A stretch of DNA of 19,806 bases. Source: Lachnospiraceae bacterium UBA4380. Lineage in GTDB: Bacteria > Bacillota > Clostridia > Lachnospirales > Lachnospiraceae. Below the pieces are notes generated by a model that ran no database searches, was not told where the DNA came from, and was given only the letters and a program-made list of their open reading frames with translations. The position numbers and the translations under genes are program-made. The stretch is taken from the NCBI GenBank assembly GCA_002390025.1, contig DGRU01000192.1, forward strand, positions 1 through 19,806, given 5' to 3'. The stretch's first letter is position 1, and each line of letters starts with the position of its first letter. Positions 8,801 to 16,228 of this stretch are shown in pieces.

Positions 8801-11800
8801 TTGAATGTCACCGTATCCGCCGATGATATGGAAGGCCTCACCTATGAATGGACAGACAACAACGGCAATCCCGTAGAAGGCGCCGGCATCACTTCCTGCA
8901 TTGTCGGTCCCATCTCCCAAAGTGATTGGTATAATTTCATGGTCTCTGACCGCTATGGTAACAGCACTAATGTGAGTTTTACTCTCTTGATTGAGAACCA
9001 TCTGAACGCTTATGCAGAAGATGAATACGGAAATACTACTCAATGGCCGACAGTTTATGTTGCCCCGAACGGCACTGTTGAGCTGAGTGCCATAGTAACC
9101 GCCGATGATATGGAAGGCCTCACCTATGAATGGACAGACAGCAACGGCAATCCCGTAGAAGGCGCCGACACCACTTCCTGCACCATCGGACCCGTCACAA
9201 AATCCGAAAACTATGAGTTCAGCGTCTCTGATTCCTACGGAAACACTGCCTATGTACGCTATGATATTCATGTAGAGAATCATCTGGATGCTTACGCAAT
9301 TGACAAATACGGCGATCAGACCAGGTGGGCAACGGTTTATGCTGCCCCGAAGGAAACTCTTGAGCTTAATGTCACCGTATCTGCCGACGATATGGAAGGG
9401 CTCACCTATGAATGGACAGATGACAACGGGAATCCCGTCGAAGGCGCCGGTACCACTTCCTGCACGGTCGGTCCTGTCACGAAGAACGAAAATTATACTT
9501 TCCGTGTCTTTGACCGGTACGGCAATGATATTTCTGTCGTTTTTTACATCCGCGTAGAGAACCACCTGCAGGCGTACACAACTGTTTACTCTGAGGACGG
9601 CGAAGCGGAATATACTACCACGGACAGGAGCATAGATGTTGCGCTGAATGAATCCGTTGACCTGAATGTCACCGTAACTGCTGATGACATGGACAGTCTC
9701 ACCTATGAATGGACAGATTCCAGCGGCAATCCCGTCGAAGGCGCATCTGACACCTCCCGCACTATCGGACCTGTCACGAAGATGGAAAACTATACTTTCA
9801 CTGTCCGCGACCAGTATGGCAATTCGGCTTCTGTCTATTTTAATATCCGTGTACAGAACCACCTGGAGGCATATACAACATATACAGAAGACGGTAAAAC
9901 CCAGAAGACTGACAATCTTTATCTTGGGATTGCCCCCAATACATCTACCGAAATGAACGTCACTGTATCTGCCGACGATATGGAAGGGCTCACCTATGAA
10001 TGGACAGATGACAACGGGAATCCCGTCGAAGGCGCCGGTACCACTTCCTGCACGGTCGGCCCTATTACAGAAAGAACTTACTATTATTTCAAGGTTTCTG
10101 ACCCTTACGGTAACAGTTCTTCTGTCTACTTTACTTTCTATGTAGAAAACCACCTGACAGTATATCCGGAAGGCGGAGAAGGAGAGGGAGGTTATGAGGT
10201 AACGCTTCATGCTGCACCCGGTCAGCCTCTTGATCTGAAAGCCATCGTTTCCGCCGATGAGACTGAAAACCTCACTTATAAATGGTATATAGACAATAAG
10301 CCTGTTGACGGGGACTATCAATCTACTTACAGAATTGATTCCGTTACATCCAGTAATACTTACAGACTTGATGTGGAAGATCCATATGGCAACATTAGAC
10401 AGGCTTATTTTAATGTCATCGCAGAAAATCATCTGCGCGCTTATGCAGAGGGGACAGATAATAGTCGGCTAAAGACTGTAGCTGTCACCCCCGGTGAAGC
10501 TGCAGATCTGAAAGTCATCGCCTCCGCCGATGATATGAGCGAAATCACCTACACATGGTATTACCTGGATGATTGGGATCTCTCAAATCCGATTGCCGGT
10601 GCTGTCTCGGATACCTATCACATTGACGCTGTTACTCAACAAAAGAACTACCGCTGCTATGTAAAAGACAAATATGGCAACAAGGAGTCCGTAATTTTCT
10701 ATGTCAACGCAGAAAACCACCTGCGCGTTTATCCGGAAGGAGAATCTGAAGATTCTTATGAGGCAGATATTTATGTTCCTTACGGCAGTTCACTTGAATT
10801 GAACGCAATAGTAGATGCCGATGATAAGACCCAGCTCACTTACGAATGGCGCGACAACTACGACTATTTAATTGAGGGAAACAACACTGCTTCCTTCAAA
10901 ATCGAATCGGTCAAATACCGGCAGCGTTATGAATTACAGGTTACTGACCAGTACGGCAACTGGGATCGTGCCTCTTTCCACGTTCATGTGCAGAACCATC
11001 TGAATGTCTATCCGAAGGATAAAGACAAAGATTCCTCGTCTGTAGATATATATGTCCCTTATGGTGAATCTGCTGATTTAAAGGCAGCCCTGGAGGCTGA
11101 TGATCAGACCCAGCTTGAATACAGCTGGTTTGATGGCAGTGGTGACAGGGTTAACCCCGCTTCCCCTTTGAATTGTCAAACAGATCCTATCCATGATCAC
11201 GAACAATACTATATCAGCGTAGAAGACCAGTATGGCAATTACGATTCCTTGTATTTTAATATTTACGTCCAGAATCATCTGACTGCTTATCCGGAAGGCG
11301 GATCAGCAGATTCCGACACTGCGGATATCAGGATCCAAACCGGTCAGACGGCTGCCTTGAAAGCCATTGTATCGGCAGATGATGCAGACGGCCTGAGTTA
11401 TAGTTGGGCCAGGCAGGTATATGATTCCGAAGAGGATGGCTACTATTATGATTACATCAGCGGAGAAAAAACCGATTCGTATACAACAGACCCCCTGACA
11501 GAAGACAAGACCTATCGTTGCCGTGTCTATGACAAGTACGACAATCACAAAGATGTTTTCTTCAACGTCATTGTAGGTGATCTCGAAAAACAGACCATCT
11601 CTGCGGATGAAACAATGTCCCTTCCTTACGGAAGCAGCGGCACGATCTCCGTCAGCGGCGCTCAGGGCAAGCTGAGCTTTACAAGCAGCAACTCTTCCGT
11701 TGCTTCCGTGGACAGCACCGGAAAAGTCACTGCCAACAGGGTCGGCACCGCAAAGATCACAATCTTCGCCGAGGCAACGGATACCTACAGTCAGTCCAAC

Positions 11801-13825
11801 AAAATCACGGTCACAGTTACTGTGACAGGTATTTCGATCAAGGACGCCGTTGTGAGCGGCATTGAAGACAGGACTTACAACGGCAGTGCACAGACACAGA
11901 CACCTGTTGTCAAGCTTGGCTCTGCAACGCTCACGGAAGGTACTGACTACACGATCTCCTACTCAGATAATACAAATGCCGGTAAGGCTTCCATGACCAT
12001 CACCGGTATCGGCAACTATACCGGAACTGCTCCCGCTGCCGAGTTCACCATCAATCCCGCATCTATCAAAGATGCCGATGTGACCGGGCTCGAGGACAAG
12101 ACCTACAATGGCGAGGAACATAAGCCGGCACCCGTTGTCAAGGTCGGTTCCACAACTCTCGAGAATGAGAAAGATTACACTGTCTCCTACAGCGACAACA
12201 TTAATGCCGGCAAGGCCACAGTGACCATCACCGGCACAGGCAACTATACCGGGAACGCGGCTCCTGCAGAGTTCACCATCAATCCTGCCTCCATCGAAGA
12301 TGCCGAAGTGACAGGTATTGTTGACAAGACTTATGACGGCAGTGCGCAGACACAGACTCCCGTTGTCAAGGTCGGTTCCGTAACACTCGAGTATGAGAAA
12401 GATTACACAGTCTCCTGCAGCAATAACATTAATGCCGGCAAGGCCACTGTGACCATCACCGGCAAGGGTAACTACACCGGAACGCTTCCCACTGCAGAGT
12501 TCACCATCAATCCTGCCTCCATCGAAGATGCCTCTGTGGCAGATATCGCTGATATGGCCTACACCGGCAGCGCACTGAAGCCCGAAGTAACCGTTACCCT
12601 CGGTGATACCACTCTTAGTAAAGATACTGACTTCACCGTTGCCTACAGCAATAATACGGACAAAGGCACAGCCACCGTGACCATCACCGGTATCGGCAAC
12701 TACACCGGTACAAAGAGCGCTCAATTTACCATCAGTGACAAAATATCCATTGAGACTGCTAAAGTTGATCCAATCGCCGATTTGGTTTACAACGGCAAAG
12801 AGCAGAAGCCGACACCTGTTGTGAAGATTGACTCCACACCACTCACAGAAGGGACAGACTATGATGTTTCTTACGTCAATAACACGAATGCAGGAACTGC
12901 GACAGTTATTATTACCGGTAAAGGGAATTATGAAAAAACAACTTCTGCCACATTCAATATAACGAAGGCAGACCAGAACTTCACTGTCAAGGCGACGGCA
13001 GCAAGCATCGACGTCGGCAAGACCACAAAGGTAACAGCCAGCGGAGCGAAGGAGAGCCCCAAGTTTACCTTCACATCCTCGAACGCCAAAATTGCAACCG
13101 TTAACACAGCAGGTACCGTGACCGGCAAGGCGGCAGGCACTGTCACCATCACAGTCAAGGCCGCGGAGACAGCAAACTATAAAACAGGCTCAAAGACTGT
13201 TAAGATCACTGTCAACAAAGTCCTGAAAAAACCCGGCAACTGCCACTTTATCAAATGGAACAACTCCAAGTACACAGGCTGCCGGATCGGCTGGAAGAAG
13301 ACAGAGGGCGCAGACGGCTATCAGACACTTCTGTCCTGGACAGACGGATCACATGCAAGCTCGACTATCGTGAAGTCCAATGTCCTCTACCGCGACTGCA
13401 CGGTCCATCCCCAGCACGTTAGCCAGATGAAGGTCAGGGCATTCTACATGCAGAACGGCCAGCGCAAATTCGGCCCCTGGTCCAACATTGAATACATCAC
13501 CCCTTCACCCGCAAAGCTCACCACCAGGAACACGAGCTCAGGGAACAACCTGAAGATGAATGTCAGCTGGAACATCATCTACGGCTGCAACGGCTACAAT
13601 GTATTCATCACAACAAATCCCAACGGAAAGTGGTACTGGTATCAGTCCACTTCCCAGAAAGCAACATCAACAAGCGCAGTGATCAATAAATGCGGAGGAA
13701 GCCCTCTCAAGAAGAATACGAGGTACTACGTCCGCATTGTCACAAGACGCAAGCGCAACGGTGTCTTCTGCACCGTGCCCATGCCGGCAAACAACACCTA
13801 TGTAGGATCCTTTGTGATCAAGTAA
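5897..13825 (+). CDS. Giant secreted multi-domain Ig-like repeat protein (2642 aa)
   Basis: The function is not known. The architecture suggests a surface or matrix protein that binds other cells, polymers or host material. An AAGGAGG site (5884-5890) lies six bases before the ATG. A signal peptide spans residues 1-31 (probable cleavage after LGA); C20 is not in a convincing lipobox. Residues 32-183 are an acidic Ser/Ala/Glu linker. Residues 184-294 resemble a PPC-type beta domain (VLYRFTPEETADYIF, then EGETYYFKVG). Residues 295-377 form a divergent Ig-like unit, followed by 16 ENHL-type units at 378-1893. Residues 1899-1978 and 2359-2442 are Big_2-like. Residues 1979-2358 are five repeats of about 76 residues. 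Residues 2443-2642 look like two FnIII-like domains. No LPxTG, SLH or choline-binding motif is visible, so the mode of retention is unknown. It is monocistronic, between its own promoter and a strong terminator. Confidence 0.93.
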   Translation: MKSQKVIALLLSTALSISTCMPLGNMTALGAETGATVQTVEVQEEAADSAENTESPQEESQEKDSSEAEAAEQAAAEEDNDSAAENLPEDDREESAEEAETEATEDEDGADSDESNAAVPAQEAESSETEENGSNQEAAPEEDQADNNSPDETETIRRDAKNSGSDPSSVSDSGSGSETGTGRDPHTWSDSDGFSNYVEIKAGDVKTADFSDGNSFVLYRFTPEETADYIFGSSSSGNTYAELYDSSLSLMSISDDDDDLNFRFNETFYEGETYYFKVGTWDSDLTSFKVHLRKPYFSYESVGDEYREVSPGETVSLDVKAESSSEISYQWYDPDDNPIEGANSSTYTFEAQKSGSYYCDCQDEDGHYGAVYYRVKIENHLAVFPEGQNEWENSKYIYAPLNETVDLNVTVTADDMSGITYQWQNNDGLIDGANSTSCTTAPVTEYDFYRCDVTDQYGNSWSAYFYIYVENHLNAYPEGEDEYTDRTVIHAAPNQTVDLKAIVTADNMTGITYTWYDENGDVMEGADSTTCTVGPVTKPVDYRLQVTDQYDGYAVVYFHVVAENNLNAYTVDDEGNETTWRNVYVAPNGTAELNATVTADDMEGLTYYWTDDGGNPVDGAGTTSCTIEHVTKPNTYYLYVSDQYKNSQRIVFNVYVKNDLTAYVENEYGDQSTQKTIYVTPGGTAELNVNVSAVDMDNLTYSWTDENGNPIEGAGTTSCTVGPVTNFESYYFTVSDQYGNSAYVSFSVLVENHLTAYAEDEYGNQTDWATVYTALNETAELNAFVTADDMEGLTYKWTDSAWNPIEGADTASCTVGPVTEAETYHLEVFDPYGNTASVFFTVRIENHLNAYTQDEYGEPANWATVYAAPNNTAALNVTVSADDMEGLTYEWTDNNGNPVEGAGTTSCTVGPVTQQNYYYFRVSDRYGNQRTVTFDVRVDNHLTAYTEDEYGDHLGAATFHVAPNDTIELNVTVSADDMEGLTYEWTDNNGNPVEGAGITSCIVGPISQSDWYNFMVSDRYGNSTNVSFTLLIENHLNAYAEDEYGNTTQWPTVYVAPNGTVELSAIVTADDMEGLTYEWTDSNGNPVEGADTTSCTIGPVTKSENYEFSVSDSYGNTAYVRYDIHVENHLDAYAIDKYGDQTRWATVYAAPKETLELNVTVSADDMEGLTYEWTDDNGNPVEGAGTTSCTVGPVTKNENYTFRVFDRYGNDISVVFYIRVENHLQAYTTVYSEDGEAEYTTTDRSIDVALNESVDLNVTVTADDMDSLTYEWTDSSGNPVEGASDTSRTIGPVTKMENYTFTVRDQYGNSASVYFNIRVQNHLEAYTTYTEDGKTQKTDNLYLGIAPNTSTEMNVTVSADDMEGLTYEWTDDNGNPVEGAGTTSCTVGPITERTYYYFKVSDPYGNSSSVYFTFYVENHLTVYPEGGEGEGGYEVTLHAAPGQPLDLKAIVSADETENLTYKWYIDNKPVDGDYQSTYRIDSVTSSNTYRLDVEDPYGNIRQAYFNVIAENHLRAYAEGTDNSRLKTVAVTPGEAADLKVIASADDMSEITYTWYYLDDWDLSNPIAGAVSDTYHIDAVTQQKNYRCYVKDKYGNKESVIFYVNAENHLRVYPEGESEDSYEADIYVPYGSSLELNAIVDADDKTQLTYEWRDNYDYLIEGNNTASFKIESVKYRQRYELQVTDQYGNWDRASFHVHVQNHLNVYPKDKDKDSSSVDIYVPYGESADLKAALEADDQTQLEYSWFDGSGDRVNPASPLNCQTDPIHDHEQYYISVEDQYGNYDSLYFNIYVQNHLTAYPEGGSADSDTADIRIQTGQTAALKAIVSADDADGLSYSWARQVYDSEEDGYYYDYISGEKTDSYTTDPLTEDKTYRCRVYDKYDNHKDVFFNVIVGDLEKQTISADETMSLPYGSSGTISVSGAQGKLSFTSSNSSVASVDSTGKVTANRVGTAKITIFAEATDTYSQSNKITVTVTVTGISIKDAVVSGIEDRTYNGSAQTQTPVVKLGSATLTEGTDYTISYSDNTNAGKASMTITGIGNYTGTAPAAEFTINPASIKDADVTGLEDKTYNGEEHKPAPVVKVGSTTLENEKDYTVSYSDNINAGKATVTITGTGNYTGNAAPAEFTINPASIEDAEVTGIVDKTYDGSAQTQTPVVKVGSVTLEYEKDYTVSCSNNINAGKATVTITGKGNYTGTLPTAEFTINPASIEDASVADIADMAYTGSALKPEVTVTLGDTTLSKDTDFTVAYSNNTDKGTATVTITGIGNYTGTKSAQFTISDKISIETAKVDPIADLVYNGKEQKPTPVVKIDSTPLTEGTDYDVSYVNNTNAGTATVIITGKGNYEKTTSATFNITKADQNFTVKATAASIDVGKTTKVTASGAKESPKFTFTSSNAKIATVNTAGTVTGKAAGTVTITVKAAETANYKTGSKTVKITVNKVLKKPGNCHFIKWNNSKYTGCRIGWKKTEGADGYQTLLSWTDGSHASSTIVKSNVLYRDCTVHPQHVSQMKVRAFYMQNGQRKFGPWSNIEYITPSPAKLTTRNTSSGNNLKMNVSWNIIYGCNGYNVFITTNPNGKWYWYQSTSQKATSTSAVINKCGGSPLKKNTRYYVRIVTRRKRNGVFCTVPMPANNTYVGSFVIK
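8520..8604 (+). repeat. 85-bp perfect repeat, copy 1 (Ig unit 6)
   Basis: These 85 bases are identical to 8802-8886 in the next unit, exactly 282 bp (94 codons) away. They encode NVTVSADDMEGLTYEWTDNN and the following NGNPVEGAG core. Synonymous positions are also identical, while the flanking parts of both units have diverged. This indicates recent duplication or conversion of the core only. Confidence 0.9.
8802..8886 (+). repeat. 85-bp perfect repeat, copy 2 (Ig unit 7)
   Basis: This is the partner of 8520-8604. The identity ends at the base after which unit 7 changes the usual TTSCTV to ITSCIV, so the boundary of the exchanged patch is sharp. Confidence 0.9.
9377..9471 (+). repeat. 95-bp perfect repeat, copy 1 (Ig unit 9)
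   Basis: These bases are identical over 95 positions to 9965-10059 in unit 11, 588 bp away. Unit 10, which lies between them, differs at many bases. The patch covers the SADDMEGLTYEWTDDNGNPV core through the SCTVG motif. Confidence 0.9.
9965..10059 (+). repeat. 95-bp perfect repeat, copy 2 (Ig unit 11)
   Basis: This is the partner of 9377-9471. Identity between non-adjacent units, skipping unit 10, fits gene conversion or a two-unit duplication followed by divergence of the edges. Confidence 0.9.
11831..12970 (+). repeat. Five tandem repeats of about 76 codons near the C-terminus of the giant protein
   Basis: The units begin at residues 1979, 2056, 2132, 2208 and 2283. Each runs SIxDAxVxGIxDKTYNG, then PVVKVGSxTL, a DYTVSYSxNxNAGKATVTIT stretch, and GxGNYTG before the closing strand. 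This module is common in cell-surface proteins of Clostridia, where it lies next to Big_2 domains as it does here. Units 2 and 3 are the most alike. No enzymatic residues are evident. Confidence 0.9.
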
Positions 13826-13831
13826 GTAACA

Positions 13832-13851
13832 GGGGACAGTTCTCTGTCTCC
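13832..13851. repeat. Short degenerate copy of the GGGGACxGTTCT repeat
   Basis: Seven bases after the stop codon of the giant gene, GGGGACAG (13832-13839) and CTGTCTCC (13844-13851) form a near-perfect stem with a TTCT loop. Its core GGGGACAGTTCT resembles the GGGGACGGTTCT core of the palindrome 90 bp downstream, so it is probably a diverged member of the same family. Confidence 0.5.
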
Positions 13852-13867
13852 GCCGGATCATAAAAAA

Positions 13868-13909
13868 CCACCGCCAGCCGGATACATACAGGCTGGCGGT
13901 GGTTTTTTT
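13868..13909. terminator. Strong bidirectional rho-independent terminator
   Basis: A perfect 12-bp stem, CCACCGCCAGCC (13868-13879) with GGCTGGCGGTGG (13891-13902), has an 11-base loop. It is followed by seven Ts (13903-13909) and preceded by six As (13862-13867). It can stop the giant gene on the plus strand and the dehydrogenase transcript on the minus strand. Confidence 0.92.
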
Positions 13910-13913
13910 CAGG

Positions 13914-14021
13914 GGTTGACAGGGGGACTGGTTGACAGGGGGACGGTTCTTTTGACACCTTGACATGTCAAGGTGTCAAAAGAACCGTCCCCCTGTCAAC
14001 CAGAACCGTCCCCCTGTCAAC
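13914..14021. repeat. Dispersed-type intergenic repeat with a 76-bp perfect palindrome
   Basis: Positions 13928-14003 are a perfect palindrome of two 38-base arms with no loop, centred between 13965 and 13966. The core TTGACAGGGGGAC occurs at 13916-13928 and 13932-13944, and inverted at 13987-13999 and 14008-14020. The whole element is therefore two direct copies facing two inverted copies. There is no open frame with a credible function; the frames crossing it read arginine- and proline-rich noise. From memory, GGGGACGGTTCT-type repeats are scattered between genes in many bacteria and are sometimes linked to REP-associated tyrosine transposases. No transposase is present here. Confidence 0.85.
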
Positions 14022-14032
14022 CCCCAAGTCAA

Positions 14033-15040
14033 CTATTCAAAATGGAATGCTCCTGCGGCAGGTTTCTGTTCAGGTGCGGACATTTTCTTTTTCTGCTGGG
14101 CGGCGGTGATGCGCACGGTCAGTGCTGTCGGCAGCAGGCGCTGGCCGATGACGGCGGCACGGATCTCTCGTCCCGGAATGATCACGGTCTGTCTGCGCGC
14201 CATCATGCGGAGGGCATAGTCGACACATTCCTCCGGGGAGATGCCCGGCAGAGCAAAGGAAACATTGGCGACGTCATTGAATTCCGTATTGACGGGGCCG
14301 GGGCAGAGGCATCCCACGTAGACGGGAGATTTTGCCTGGCGCAGTTCCTCGGCTACTCCCCGGGTCAGGCTGGTCATATAGGCCTTGGTGGCATAGTAGC
14401 CGGACATGTAGGGGCCGGCCGGAAACAGGCCTGCCGAGGACGCGACATTGAGAATGGCGCCCCCTCCCTCTGCCTCCATGCGGTGCAGGATGTATTTAAA
14501 CAGGACATGCTGGGCAGTCACATTGACGTCGATCATGCCGACTTCCCGGGAGACTTCGCTTGCCATAAAGGGACCGCTGACGCCAAAGCCCGCATTGTTG
14601 ATAAAAACATCGATGCGGCGGCCGACCAGGTCCTCGCACAGACGGATCAGGTCCTCGCGCCTTGCCAGATCTGCCGGCAGCAGAAGGCATTCCGTTCCCA
14701 GTTCCCTGCGCAGGGCTTCCAGCCGGTCGCGGCGGCGTGCGATCAGGATCAGCGGATAGCCCTCCAGGGAAAGGCGCCTGGCAAATTCCAGGCCGATGCC
14801 GGAGCTTGCTCCGGTGATCACGGCGTAGTTCTTTCTGCCCTCCCCGGTCAGACTTCCGGAATTGTCTCCCGAATCACTCTGATCGTTGCCGGCTGCTCTC
14901 GTTATTGTGTCTTTGATAATGTTTTCCGCCCCCTGCGCACAGAGTCCGGCAGCTTTTTTCATAGACCTGCCCAGCACTCTGCCGGTGAACTTCAGATTTT
15001 TCAGATAGGGCTCCGCCCTTTGGAGGATTCGTTTATCCAA
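14033..15040 (-). CDS. Short-chain dehydrogenase/reductase with N-terminal extension
   Basis: This is a NAD(P)-dependent oxidoreductase of the classical SDR family; the substrate is unknown. The Rossmann glycine motif is TGASSGIG (76-83), the structural motif is NNAG (148-151), and the catalytic residues are S202, Y215 and K219 (YxxxK in GYYATKAY). The basic RRR at 102-104 after the second strand may favour NADPH. The 335-residue length exceeds the usual 250 or so because about 70 residues precede the Rossmann fold. They start MDKRILQRAEPYLKNLKFTG and include a polar linker. The start is TTG at 15040, with GAGGT seven bases upstream. An ATG at codon 27 is an alternative without a good site. 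The gene ends close to the palindromic repeat and is convergent with the giant protein gene. The DltE-like/YqjQ type is the nearest family impression. Confidence 0.88.
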   Translation of the reverse strand: MDKRILQRAEPYLKNLKFTGRVLGRSMKKAAGLCAQGAENIIKDTITRAAGNDQSDSGDNSGSLTGEGRKNYAVITGASSGIGLEFARRLSLEGYPLILIARRRDRLEALRRELGTECLLLPADLARREDLIRLCEDLVGRRIDVFINNAGFGVSGPFMASEVSREVGMIDVNVTAQHVLFKYILHRMEAEGGGAILNVASSAGLFPAGPYMSGYYATKAYMTSLTRGVAEELRQAKSPVYVGCLCPGPVNTEFNDVANVSFALPGISPEECVDYALRMMARRQTVIIPGREIRAAVIGQRLLPTALTVRITAAQQKKKMSAPEQKPAAGAFHFE

Positions 15041-15142
15041 ATCAGCTACCTCGTACTATTAGTCTTGTAGTCTTCATCTTCTTCATTGCGCAATGCCTGT
15101 GATTTCATTCATGGGATACGCTAAAAGAAGGGAATTTGTTTT

Positions 15143-15164
15143 ATCGCGGGAATAGTCCCGCGAT
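15143..15164. other. Perfect 9-bp stem-loop downstream of the Gfo/Idh gene
   Basis: ATCGCGGGA (15143-15151) pairs with TCCCGCGAT (15156-15164) around the loop ATAG. It lies 31 bases after the stop of the Gfo/Idh/MocA gene on the minus strand. It is followed there by AAAACAAATT rather than a T-run, so it is a weak terminator at best. It may be an RNA-processing or protein-binding site. The rest of 15041-15195 holds no gene. Confidence 0.5.
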
Positions 15165-15195
15165 GCCTGCCACTAGGGGCAAATTTTGAAAATAA

Positions 15196-16194
15196 TCAAT
15201 CTTTAGAGACCTGATCTGTCGGATAAGGGATGCCTGCGCCGAGGCGGGCGCGCTCGATGGTGCGCATGACAGCCAGAGTGGTCTCCAGTTCGCGCTCCAT
15301 GAAGGCGCGGTCATTTTCCGCGGCGGCGCGGGAGAAATTGCGGAACTCCTGCACCATACGGTTTTTGTCCGCGGGAGGATTGAACTCCTCAACCTGTTTG
15401 TTGATGCACCAGCGCAGCCTCTCCACCTCATTGGGCTTTCCGGGGACCTGGATCCAGCCCTTCTCGCCCTGAATGGTAAAATGGCAGGGGCTGTCGGAAT
15501 CCTTGGCGGCGGCCAGCACGCCCACAAAATCCTTGTACTGCAGGACTGCCAGGCCGGAGATGTCCACGCCGTTAAAGCCGATATTGGGGTAATATTTCAC
15601 CTCTTCGGGCTCGCCCAGCAGAGCAATGGCCATGTTGAAATTGTAGACATTGAGGTCGTAGAGTGTGCCGCCGCAGGCCGCAAGATCAAAGGCCGGGGCC
15701 ACATCTCCCTTGAGATACCTGTCGTAGCGGCTGGAATACTGACTGTAATTGGCCTGTACCATGCGAATGCGGCCGATCTCGGGGAGGAGCTCCCTCATGC
15801 GCTCAATGATCCGGCAGCTGCGGTTGGTCACGGCCTCAAAAATGAAGCGTCCCTTCTCTCTGGCCAGATCCGCCAGCTCCTGGGCATGGGCGGTGAGTGT
15901 CGTGAAGGGCTTTTCCATGATGACATCCTTGCCCGCAAGGAGGGCCCTCCTGCCGTATTCATAATGAACAAGATTGATAATTCCCACATAGACCGTGTCG
16001 ATGTCCGGGTCCGCCAGCAGTTCATCGTAATCCGTATAGACCCTGCCGATCCCGAATTTTTCCGCGAAAGCGCGTCCTTTCTCAATGCTGTGAGGGCGGG
16101 CAAGAATGGCCTTGAGCTCGATTGCCGGCACCTCTGACATGGCTGTCAGTGCCTCTGTGATGATGAAACCGGTTCCGATGATACCTATTTTCAT
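15196..16194 (-). CDS. Gfo/Idh/MocA family NAD(P)-dependent oxidoreductase
   Basis: This is a dinucleotide-dependent sugar- or polyol-type dehydrogenase; the substrate cannot be told from the sequence. The 332-residue product begins with the Rossmann motif GIIGTGFI (4-11). It has the family's signature EKPF at 94-97, where the lysine is the usual catalytic or structural residue. In the C-terminal alpha/beta domain the GGTLYDLNVYN segment (175-185) corresponds to the GGGxLxDxGxH active-site motif. D180 is kept but tyrosine stands at the usual histidine position, Y184. GGGGAGGTAA lies just upstream of the ATG. The gene follows the AAA+ ATPase gene by only 34 bp on the same strand, so they are probably co-transcribed. 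A dihydrodiol dehydrogenase-like role is possible but unproven. Confidence 0.92.
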   Translation of the reverse strand: MKIGIIGTGFIITEALTAMSEVPAIELKAILARPHSIEKGRAFAEKFGIGRVYTDYDELLADPDIDTVYVGIINLVHYEYGRRALLAGKDVIMEKPFTTLTAHAQELADLAREKGRFIFEAVTNRSCRIIERMRELLPEIGRIRMVQANYSQYSSRYDRYLKGDVAPAFDLAACGGTLYDLNVYNFNMAIALLGEPEEVKYYPNIGFNGVDISGLAVLQYKDFVGVLAAAKDSDSPCHFTIQGEKGWIQVPGKPNEVERLRWCINKQVEEFNPPADKNRMVQEFRNFSRAAAENDRAFMERELETTLAVMRTIERARLGAGIPYPTDQVSKD

Positions 16195-16228
16195 TTACTT
16201 ACCTCCCCTCTCCTGTTATGACTTTCTG

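Larger units (their letters stand above)
7028..11575 (+). repeat. Tandem array of 16 Ig-like repeats (about 92-102 codons each)
   Basis: The units start at residues 378, 470, 563, 657, 751, 845, 939, 1033, 1127, 1221, 1320, 1417, 1510, 1606, 1699 and 1792, each with ENHL or a close variant (ENNL, KNDL, DNHL, QNHL). A typical unit has a variable 15-25 residue start and a VTVSADDMEGLTYEWTD core with the strand-C tryptophan. It then has NGNPVEGAxTTSCTVGPVT and ends in a variable Tyr-rich strand with VSDxYGN and an aliphatic strand. Units 3 to 11 are closely alike, while 1, 2 and 12 to 16 are more divergent. Five units in a row (4 to 8) are exactly 94 codons. Confidence 0.93.

Noticed and set aside
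8129..10432. A 767-codon open frame on the minus strand inside the giant gene
   Set aside because: It runs antisense through the Ig repeats. Its length follows from the repeated unit lacking stops in that frame, and its translation is itself a periodic mirror of the repeats. It has no suitable start context and lies opposite a far better coding frame.
7028..11575. Possible CRISPR array, because of the regular repeats
   Set aside because: The period is about 280 bp, inside one continuous reading frame with protein-level conservation. The units are protein domains, not short repeats with spacers.
13667..14219. Short frames reading out of the palindrome on both strands, both beginning MSRCQKNRPPVNQ
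   Set aside because: They are identical only because the palindrome reads the same on both strands. They have no ribosome binding site and run into other genes or the terminator.
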